In this document: positions 15,349 through 23,058 of the stretch, one piece after another
Position numbering within the stretch: the stretch's first letter is position 1
Layout: the number at the start of each line of letters is the position of its first letter
Origin: Pauljensenia hongkongensis
Lineage (GTDB): Bacteria; Actinomycetota; Actinomycetes; Actinomycetales; Actinomycetaceae
DNA: 34,903 nt
Assembly: GCF_001746855.1 (NCBI RefSeq)
Contig: NZ_CP017298.1
Coordinates: forward strand, 946,422 to 981,324
Reading direction: 5' to 3'
The notes under the pieces: generated by a model
What the model was told of the DNA's origin: nothing
The model's database searches: none
The model's input: the letters and a program-made list of their open reading frames with translations, nothing else
Position numbers and translations under genes: made by a program

Positions 15349-16661
15349 GCGTCCTTCTTGGCGTTGCGCTTGCGCGCGACGACGACGAGGGCGAAGGCGC
15401 AGACCGCGGCGATGAGCGCGGCGCCGGCCAGGATGAGGAAGATCTGGTTGTAGGCCACGGAGGCGTTGTCCTGGTGGGCATCGCGGATGGAACCGAACCA
15501 GATGTAGGAGAAGGTGTCGGGCAGGAAGCCGATGACGGACAGCAAGCCTGTGGCCGTGCCGAAGACCTTGACGGAGACCTTGCCCTCGGTGAGCTGGCTG
15601 GAGCAGATGCCGAAAACGCCGTTGGCGATGAAGGCGAGGAGGATCGCCATGCCGACCGCCGCAACGGCGAAAGACGCCTGCGCGGGCAGGAAGGCGAAGG
15701 CCACTAGACCGACCAGCACGACCAACGAACCCGTTCCGATGACCTTCGAGGGGGAGCCGAGCTTCGTGGCCACGGCCCCGAAAACGGGCGCCGAGATCAG
15801 GGAGACGCCGTAGGTGCGAACGGTCGCGACCATGAGGACGGTGTCCTCATTGAGGTGCATGGCGTCGTTCATGTAGCCCGTGGTCTGGTTGACGCCGGTG
15901 TAGAAGAAGTAGACGAAGAACAGCGTCGCCGCCGCCAGCCAGACGACCGGGTTCGAAAGGACCTGTCCGAGCTGCTTGAAGTTGAAGCCCTCGTCGCCGG
16001 AGCCGAACTCGCCCTCGAACTTGGGGATGAGGAAGAAGGAGAGGACCGCGAGGACCATGATGACGGAGCCGAGGACGATGAGGACGGCGCGCATGGGGAT
16101 GACATCGCCCTGGCCGGCGAGGAGGGAGATGATCCACGCGTTGAGGAAGCCGAGCAGGAGGCCGACCAGGCCGTAGAGGCCGTAGGAGATCCCGATGTTG
16201 CGCGAGTACTCCTCCTCCTCGGAGATGAGGCGCACGAGCTTGAAGCGGATTCCCCACCAGATGAGGATGGTCGTGATGCCCATGGCGATGAAGAGCCCGA
16301 TGAGGGCGGTGTAGGAGGGGAAGAAAGCGTACCAGTAGGCGAGCAATGCGGTGGAGCCGAATCCCACCCACGCCAGGGTCCGCACGCGGACGCGATCAGC
16401 GATGATGCCCGAGGGCAGGTAGCACACGAGGGCCGTCCACGAGTACGCGGAGAGGAGGGCGCCCATGGTTGTCGCAACACTATCTTGGGTCGCCACACCC
16501 GAAGCGATCAGCGCCTTGCCGAGGGGCTTGTCGAAGACGTACTGCAGATACGCGGGCGTGTAGACGATGGAACTGCCGATGGAGACCAGGACGAGCAGGA
16601 AGACGCGATGGAAACTCGTGAGGTCCTTCGCACGGCGCTCCTTGGTGAGCAGACTCAGCAC
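15345..16661 (-). CDS. MFS transporter, first gene of the carnitine operon (YihN-like group)
   Basis: This 438-residue protein has about twelve hydrophobic segments and a central loop (GEFGSGDEGFNFKQLGQ). Segment pairs such as YLPSGIIADRVRVRTL in the first half and FGAVATKLGSPSKVIG in the second show major facilitator loop 2-3 signatures. The C-terminal motif GTATGLLSVIGFLPDTFSYI is typical of the YihN-like subgroup. It takes the position of CaiT in E. coli but is unrelated to BCCT carriers, so carnitine uptake or carnitine/gamma-butyrobetaine exchange through an MFS protein is likely (inference). GTG 16661 follows an AAAGG site by eight or nine bases. It starts the eight-gene minus-strand operon. 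Confidence 0.82.
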   Translation of the reverse strand: MLSLLTKERRAKDLTSFHRVFLLVLVSIGSSIVYTPAYLQYVFDKPLGKALIASGVATQDSVATTMGALLSAYSWTALVCYLPSGIIADRVRVRTLAWVGFGSTALLAYWYAFFPSYTALIGLFIAMGITTILIWWGIRFKLVRLISEEEEYSRNIGISYGLYGLVGLLLGFLNAWIISLLAGQGDVIPMRAVLIVLGSVIMVLAVLSFFLIPKFEGEFGSGDEGFNFKQLGQVLSNPVVWLAAATLFFVYFFYTGVNQTTGYMNDAMHLNEDTVLMVATVRTYGVSLISAPVFGAVATKLGSPSKVIGTGSLVVLVGLVAFAFLPAQASFAVAAVGMAILLAFIANGVFGICSSQLTEGKVSVKVFGTATGLLSVIGFLPDTFSYIWFGSIRDAHQDNASVAYNQIFLILAGAALIAAVCAFALVVVARKRNAKKDA

Positions 16662-16750
16662 TGCGACCGCCTTTCATGATTCAAGGGACAGGGGGATCGA
16701 CTTGTCTCAAGCGCCCGCGGCCGTCTCGCTCATTTCCATAGGGATTCCGA

Positions 16751-16767
16751 AGGAACCCTCTGTTCCT
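16751..16767. promoter_or_regulatory. Inverted repeat AGGAAC-N5-GTTCCT upstream of the carnitine operon
   Basis: A perfect 6+6 base inverted repeat with a 5-base spacer lies 90 bases upstream of the first operon gene, inside a longer imperfect symmetry from 16741 to 16776 (GGGATTCC...ATTCCC). It could be an operator or a leader hairpin. No match to a known box is claimed. Confidence 0.4.
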
Positions 16768-16778
16768 GATATTCCCGA

Positions 16779-16819
16779 GGCACTGCTCTTCTGATCAGCG
16801 TTAACCACGAAGCAGTGCC
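16779..16819. promoter_or_regulatory. Inverted repeat GGCACTGCT / AGCAGTGCC upstream of the carnitine operon
   Basis: Perfect 9-base arms (16779-16787 and 16811-16819) enclose 23 bases containing TGATCA. Together with the repeat at 16751 it makes two stem-loops in the region that would be the operon leader or promoter. Candidate regulatory element; no clear -10/-35 pair was found for the operon. Confidence 0.4.
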
Positions 16820-17003
16820 ATCAGCAGCACAAGCGGGCGTTGCACAATCAACACTACCGGGTCGCCGCCGGCTTTGTCCTGACCTTGGTCCCACGACTTC
16901 GACCGGGGATTGTGGACCCTATTCGTCCAAAAGCCGCCCCCGCGCGCCATAGGGCCGATCCCGCCCCAATCCGCCCATTCTGGACGATCCGGGTCCATTT
17001 CAC

Positions 17004-17018
17004 CATTGTGTCACAATG
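17004..17018. promoter_or_regulatory. Perfect 15-bp palindrome CATTGTG-T-CACAATG
   Basis: A perfect palindrome centred on 17011 in the gene-free stretch 16662-17504. The flanking DNA (about 17090-17200) is richer in A+T than its surroundings but shows no convincing gene. The symmetry suggests a dimeric regulator site, perhaps acting on the carnitine operon 340 bases away. Confidence 0.35.
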
Positions 17019-17312
17019 CACGCGGACCTCCCGGGCGCACCCCCGGAAGACCCTGCACATCCGACAAATCGGGGGCGGTGGAAACGGATCCTGGATCGCC
17101 ATCCGAAGCCATTGGCCGCCCAGTGGATCGAATAAGGATCGGAATAGCAACTGATTCAAATACGCGAAACGGACTATTCCATATTCACAAGGCGGAGAAT
17201 AAGCGCCGCGCAATCCTGCAGGACGGCCCACGGATTATCAGGTCCAGGGACGCGGACGGGCTCCGATCGCTCCGGCTCCCACCGAACCGCGGGCGGTGGC
17301 CGTGGGGTACCG

Positions 17313-17517
17313 GGCCGCGCCCCTCGCCCACGGGGGGCCGCCCGTTGCCGCGGCCCGTAGCACACCAGCGGCCGTGCCCCTCGCTCACGGGGCGGGCACG
17401 GTACGGCTCCGGGCCCCCGCCGCGTCGAGGGCCGTGCCCCTCGCTCACGGGGCGGGCACGGTACGGCTCCGGGCCCCCGCCGCGTCGAGGGCCGTGCCCC
17501 TCGCTCACGGGGCGGGC
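17313..17517. repeat. 60-bp tandem repeat with embedded hairpin
   Basis: Two identical 60-base units (17371-17430 and 17431-17490) are followed by a partial third (17491-17517) and preceded by a degenerate copy from about 17313. Each unit holds GTGCCCCTCGCTCACGGGGC, which folds into a hairpin (GTGCCC/GGGCAC or GCCCC/GGGGC). The last partial unit contains the stop codon of the YhfC-like gene, so the copies may act as a repeated terminator. The period is a multiple of three, and a minus-strand frame reads 20-residue repeats, but there is no ribosome site for it. Confidence 0.8.
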
Positions 17518-18323
17518 TCAGCCTCCCCCGCCCCACCGGTCCGCGTGGACGCGTACAGCCGCCGCACCAGCGCGACAACCGCGCAGGTGGTCAGCAGCGC
17601 CCACGCCTCGGCAGCGAAGACGCTGATGGCCCCGCCCTGGTAGAGGGCAGCGCCCACGTCGCACAGGGCGTGGGCGAGAACCGCCCCGAGGATCCACCAG
17701 CGCCCGATCCGCCCGGAGAACGCCATCCACACCAGGACCGACAAAGCGATGTGGAGGGCGATGGCGATCACGCGCTCGCCGACGCCCAGCAGGTACAGCG
17801 GCGCAGGAGTGGCGGCGAGGGCGTCGAGGCGCTGGGCGTAGCCGCCCCGCAGCGCCTCCGGGAGCTGGGAGAGGAAGGAGTCAGCGGCCCCGGCGTTGAC
17901 GACCGTGACCGACAGGACGATGCTGGTCACCATCCCGAAGCCGGCGACCGCCACCGCCTCGATGCCCCCGTGCCCGACGCCGGCGCCGAGCGCCCGCTCG
18001 ACCCCGTCGGGCCCCCGGTCGATCCTGCGCAGCAGCGCGAACCCGCTCACGCGCCCGAGCTCCTCGAACACCCCCGCCGCGAGCGCCCCGTAGAGCGCGT
18101 AGAGCGCGGCACTGCGCTGGAGCGCGGGCAGGGCGGTGAACACCGCCACGTGGGCGGCAGACTCGAGGACGAGCGCGAAGACGACGAAGACCAACGCGCC
18201 GACCACGCACGACCGCGCAGAGAAACGCCACCTGCGGCGCCCCACGGCAATGAGGACGACGGGCAGGGCGAACGCGGCCAGAGCGGCCGCCCCCATGCAG
18301 ACCAGTGATGCGGTTGGAACCAT
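17505..18323 (-). CDS. YhfC-like intramembrane protease family protein
   Basis: This 272-residue membrane protein has about seven hydrophobic segments. Family motifs are FEELGR (Glu87-Glu88), GHGGIEA (His118, Glu122) and a late AHALCD, the Glu-Glu / His / His layout shared by the YhfC and CPBP-type putative intramembrane metalloproteases. The ATG at 18323 is preferred to the long upstream frame (to 18536) because GAGG lies five bases before it, membrane segment 1 begins at once, and the length then fits the family. Substrate unknown. It is divergent from the cell-wall nuclease-like gene and its stop lies in the 60-bp tandem repeat. Confidence 0.72.
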   Translation of the reverse strand: MVPTASLVCMGAAALAAFALPVVLIAVGRRRWRFSARSCVVGALVFVVFALVLESAAHVAVFTALPALQRSAALYALYGALAAGVFEELGRVSGFALLRRIDRGPDGVERALGAGVGHGGIEAVAVAGFGMVTSIVLSVTVVNAGAADSFLSQLPEALRGGYAQRLDALAATPAPLYLLGVGERVIAIALHIALSVLVWMAFSGRIGRWWILGAVLAHALCDVGAALYQGGAISVFAAEAWALLTTCAVVALVRRLYASTRTGGAGEAEPAP

Positions 18324-18493
18324 GACGGCCTCGCAATCCTTCTCCAGTAGCGGCGGACAGAACGCGTCGCGCCGCATATCAAGGCTATACCCGCTTCGAC
18401 GGCCCGAGGGCGTTATGAGCCGTTGCCCTTCCGCTCGGGCGCGCGAGTCCTGCCACCGGCTCCCGACGGCGTCCTGAGAGGGCCCCGCCGCGC

Positions 18494-18523
18494 TTGTGCG
18501 GCCTCCGCAGGCGGTTCTAGTAT
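18494..18523 (+). promoter_or_regulatory. Promoter for the cell-wall EEP-family gene
   Basis: TTGTGC (18494-18499), an 18-base spacer and TAGTAT (18518-18523) form a sigma-70-type promoter. The predicted start lies about 30 bases before the first codon. Confidence 0.5.
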
Positions 18524-18560
18524 CTGTGGTACCCATCCCGAACGGTGATAAGGAGATTCA

Positions 18561-19991
18561 ATGATGAAGCCCCGATCGGTCGCCGCCGCGGCCTGCCTGG
18601 CCCTGGTCCTCGGCGCCGCCTCCGCCGGCCCCGCCCTGGCGGAGGCCGCCCAGCCTCCCACGACCGAGGCTCTGACGGTCGCCACCTTCAACGCCAGTCT
18701 CAACCGCAACGCGGACGGGGAGCTCCTCGCCGACCTCGCCACCGGCGGCAACGAGCAGGCGTCGAACGTCGCGGAGACCATCCAAAGAGTCGACCCCGAC
18801 ATCCTCCTCATCAACGAGTTCGACTACGACGCAGAGGGGAAGGCCGTCGACCTCTTCCGCACGAACTACCTCGAAGTCGCCCACAACGGCGCTGCCCCCG
18901 TTTCATACCCCTACGCCTGGTCGGGCCCCGTGAACACCGGCGTGCCCAGCGGCTTCGACCTGGACAAGGACGGGACGACCACCGGCCCGGGCGACGCCTG
19001 GGGCTTCGGCAAGTTCCCGGGGCAGTACGGTTTCACCGTCTACTCCAAGTACCCCATCAAGACGGACCAGATCCGCACCTTCCGCAACTTCCTGTGGAAG
19101 GACATGCCGGGCGCTCTCCTGCCGTCCAACGACGACGGCACGGGCTGGTACTCCGACGAGGTGCTCCAGCGCTTCCCCCTGTCCTCCAAGACGCACGCCG
19201 ACCTGCCCGTCGATGTCAACGGCACGACCGTCCACGTCCTCGCCGCGCACCCGACCCCGCCCTCCTTCGACGGTCCCGAGCAGCGCAACAAGAAGCGCAA
19301 CTTCGACGAGATCCGCGTGTGGGCCGACTACATCGCGAACCGTGCCGACTACCTCTACGACGACAACGGCGTCCGAGGCGGCCTGGCCACCGACGCGAAC
19401 TTCGTCATCCTCGGCGACTACAACTCCGACCCCCTCGACGGCGACTCGTACCCGGGGGCCATCGACCAGCTCCTGACCAGCCCCAGGGTGGTCGACACGA
19501 TGCCGACCTCGGCGGGCGGGCCCGCCGAGGCGGAGCTCCAGGGCGGGGCGAACCTCGCGCACAAGACGGACCCGAAGTACGACACGGGCGATTTCACGGA
19601 TGATCCGAGGCCCGGCAACCTGCGCATCGACTACGTCCTGCCGAACACGGGCACCCAGGTCGACGAGGCGCACGTCTTCTGGCCCACGCGCGACGACGAG
19701 CTGTTCCGCCTCACCGGCGTCCACCCCTTCCCGACCTCGGACCACCGCATGGTGTGGACCCGGCTGCGCTTCCCGGGGTCTGAGCCGTCGGCGCCCGGCC
19801 AGCCCGAGCCGGGCGACCAGGACCAGGCGCCCCCATCGGGGCAGGGCCAGGCGCCCTCGGAATCGGACAAGTCCGCCAGGCTGGCGAACACTGGCGCGAG
19901 CGCCGGTCCTCTGGGCGCGGCCCTCCTGGCTGCGGGCACGGGCGCAGGCCTTCTCGTCGCCCAGCGCCGCGCACGCCGCCGCAGGGCGTGA
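18561..19991 (+). CDS. Secreted, cell-wall-anchored endonuclease/exonuclease/phosphatase-family protein
   Basis: This 476-residue surface enzyme has a signal peptide (residues 1-27, ending in the ALA cleavage site) and a catalytic EEP domain (about 37-400). Visible catalytic-type motifs are TFNASLNRN, LLINEFD, AAHPTPP, ILGDYNSDP, IDYVLP and a terminal SDHRMVW, the Asn/Glu/His/Asp set of DNase I-like folds. A Pro/Gln/Gly-rich wall spacer follows, then LANTG at 441-445 (a variant LPXTG sorting signal), a hydrophobic stretch and an Arg-rich tail. It is probably displayed by sortase and could cleave extracellular DNA, phytate or phospholipid; the exact substrate cannot be read. AAGGAG precedes ATG 18561; the next codon (18564) is an equally good start. 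Confidence 0.85.
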   Translation: MMKPRSVAAAACLALVLGAASAGPALAEAAQPPTTEALTVATFNASLNRNADGELLADLATGGNEQASNVAETIQRVDPDILLINEFDYDAEGKAVDLFRTNYLEVAHNGAAPVSYPYAWSGPVNTGVPSGFDLDKDGTTTGPGDAWGFGKFPGQYGFTVYSKYPIKTDQIRTFRNFLWKDMPGALLPSNDDGTGWYSDEVLQRFPLSSKTHADLPVDVNGTTVHVLAAHPTPPSFDGPEQRNKKRNFDEIRVWADYIANRADYLYDDNGVRGGLATDANFVILGDYNSDPLDGDSYPGAIDQLLTSPRVVDTMPTSAGGPAEAELQGGANLAHKTDPKYDTGDFTDDPRPGNLRIDYVLPNTGTQVDEAHVFWPTRDDELFRLTGVHPFPTSDHRMVWTRLRFPGSEPSAPGQPEPGDQDQAPPSGQGQAPSESDKSARLANTGASAGPLGAALLAAGTGAGLLVAQRRARRRRA

Positions 19992-20013
19992 CCGCGACGT
20001 TTTGAGCGCCCGG

Positions 20014-20037
20014 GGCGGGTCCTGACCGCGGCCCGCC
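20014..20037 (+). terminator. Weak hairpin after the EEP-family gene
   Basis: GGCGGG and CCCGCC arms with a 12-base loop, 23 bases past the stop. A possible terminator, without a T tract. Confidence 0.3.
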
Positions 20038-20041
20038 ACCG

Positions 20042-20089
20042 TGCTATCGCGTCGAGTGCTCCGTCTACGGGGAAGGCAGTCCGGCTAAG
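20042..20089 (+). pseudogene. Relic of a Tox-REase-5 toxin gene before the fourth immunity gene
   Basis: Bases 20050-20077 match bases 162-189 of the toxin gene with three mismatches in 28. In the same frame the relic reads CYRVECSVYGEGSPAK against YPVEYSIYVEGDLSE in the toxin. Nothing else of the toxin is recognisable on either side. It suggests that a toxin-immunity pair once stood here and that only a scrap of the toxin was left beside the retained immunity gene. Confidence 0.6.
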
Positions 20090-20102
20090 AACGAGGAGGC
20101 AT

Positions 20103-20774
20103 ATGGATTGGTACGCAGAAGTTCGTCTGGGGTCGTGGGCGTTGGACGCTGCCGTTACGGCGGAGCGGGTGATGCCGTGGCTGGACTCCCTTGCCCGGGT
20201 CAGCCCCCTGCTGGCCGACTGGAAACTGCTCGGCAACTCCTACTACGAGTGCCTGGTCGCCCGACCCCTCACACTCGACGCACTCCGCTTCCGCCTATGG
20301 GCGGGCCGCTACGGTGCCGATGCTCCAGAGTACGCCGCCTCACCCGCCTTCTCCGGGGACATCGACGAGGGTCCGGCCATCCTCAGCATCAACACGGGCG
20401 TCTACGTCGGACCCGGCCACCCCGGGATCCACATGCTCACGACGAGATTCGCCGATATCGCCCCCGAAGTCCTGGAAGACTTCGCCGACGCTTTCATCGA
20501 CATGACAGTAAGGGCCCTGGATCCCGTCCACCTGTCCCTCTGCGACCTGGACGTGAGCGCGGACCGCGAATGGGACATGTTCATCCCAGGCTGGAAGATC
20601 TACCTGCCCCACACCGCCTCACCCACCCGCATCCAACAAGCCCAGCAGGCCGCCACCACCACCCGGCACCTCGCCACCGGCACCGTCCACACCATCGCCA
20701 CCCCCACCACATACCCAACCCGCACCACCGACTGGACCAAAGACCCCAAACCCCATACCGACCCCAACGCCTGA
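20103..20774 (+). CDS. Immunity protein paralogue, probable Imm52 family, copy 4 (orphan)
   Basis: This 223-residue paralogue of the tandem genes at 494-2785 starts MDWYAEVRLGSW. The ends match them closely (RVMPWLDSLARVSPLLADW; PGWKIYLPHTASPTR), while the middle is distinct (YGADAPEYAASPAFSGDID, VYVGPGHPGIHMLTTRF). Unlike copies 2 and 3 it has a strong GAGGAGG ribosome site, just before ATG 20103. No intact toxin is near, only the short relic upstream. Its 3' flank repeats the array after copy 3, showing duplication of gene plus flank. It may be kept for protection against toxins of kin (inference). Confidence 0.7.
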   Translation: MDWYAEVRLGSWALDAAVTAERVMPWLDSLARVSPLLADWKLLGNSYYECLVARPLTLDALRFRLWAGRYGADAPEYAASPAFSGDIDEGPAILSINTGVYVGPGHPGIHMLTTRFADIAPEVLEDFADAFIDMTVRALDPVHLSLCDLDVSADREWDMFIPGWKIYLPHTASPTRIQQAQQAATTTRHLATGTVHTIATPTTYPTRTTDWTKDPKPHTDPNA

Positions 20775-20855
20775 GGCGCGGTGGAAGCAGAACCCGGCAA
20801 CTCGCACTGTCCGCACGCACCCCCATGGGCCAAGTCGTCCCCCGCTTGAGTCCGC

Positions 20856-21003
20856 GCCCGCACCACTTGGACACTGCCCGCACCACTTAGGCCCCCGACA
20901 CGCCGGGAGAACCAGGGCCCACGTCGGCCCAAGTGGCGCAGCAGCGCGCTAAGTGGTGCAACGGAACGCCAAGCGGCACAGCAGCGGGTGAATCCCGCAG
21001 CGT
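20856..21003 (+). repeat. Second copy of the ~20-bp repeat array (AAGTGGTGCAACGG family)
   Basis: The sequence after immunity copy 4 matches the stretch after copy 3. There are two GCCCGCACCACTT units 20 bases apart, then GCCCAAGTGGCGCAGCAGC, CTAAGTGGTGCAACGGAAC and CCAAGCGGCACAGCAGC, then the shared AATCCCGCAG and AAAGTCGCGCAAAGC. It has fewer units than the first array. Similarity resumes weakly just before 21255 (GCCACGAACACC...CGGGCCGC, also at 3210). The rest of the gene-free stretch 21004-21253 shows no recognisable gene. Confidence 0.7.
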
Positions 21004-21253
21004 GGTGCGGAAAGTCGCGCAAAGCGCCGACAATGGACCGCACGCGCGGCCCCTCCCCTCAACTACGCGCACAAGGAACCGGAACTAGATAACACGGCCC
21101 GCACACAACGGCAGGATCAAGCCCTTGCGCGCGACCATATGTTGCGTAATCGCGGCCCTTGTGCGCGTAACCGATGCGGGCGCGCGGCTCGCGGCTGGCC
21201 AGCGCCTCAAGAACCGTGCGGCGGGCGCACCCCGCAAGTAACAGCCACGAACA

Positions 21254-21283
21254 CCGCGGGCCGCCCCTGGGGGCGGCCCGCGG
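21254..21283 (-). terminator. Terminator of pgi
   Basis: A perfect 14-base stem (CCGCGGGCCGCCCC and its complement) with a 2-base formal loop, five bases past the pgi stop. No T tract. Confidence 0.75.
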
Positions 21284-21288
21284 AGGCG

Positions 21289-22968
<1,680 letters not shown>

Positions 22969-23014
22969 GGGTTCTCCTGTCGTTGGTTGTGTGTGCAGTG
23001 TACGACGAATGGGG

Positions 23015-23056
23015 CGGTGGCCGCCCGTGCGCGCTGTTCGCGCTGGGCGGCCACCG
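23015..23056 (-). terminator. Terminator of the phosphofructokinase gene
   Basis: A perfect 12-base stem (CGGTGGCCGCCC / GGGCGGCCACCG) encloses a nested 5-base stem (GCGCG/CGCGC), starting three bases after the PFK stop codon. Confidence 0.7.
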
Positions 23057-23058
23057 TC

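Noticed and set aside
16840-16870. FNR/CRP-like site (TTGATTGTGCAA on the minus strand)
   Set aside because: Spacing does not fit the TTGAT-N4-ATCAA or TGTGA-N6-TCACA patterns.
17185-17508. Minus-strand protein of 20-residue repeats over the 60-bp repeat
   Set aside because: No ribosome site, and the pattern follows from the nucleotide repeat with a hairpin; it also lies beyond the stop of the YhfC-like gene.
21059-21253. Minus-strand frame downstream of pgi with Cys pairs (VCGPCYLVP)
   Set aside because: It is only the continuation of an out-of-frame reading through pgi and its terminator; no start, no family match.
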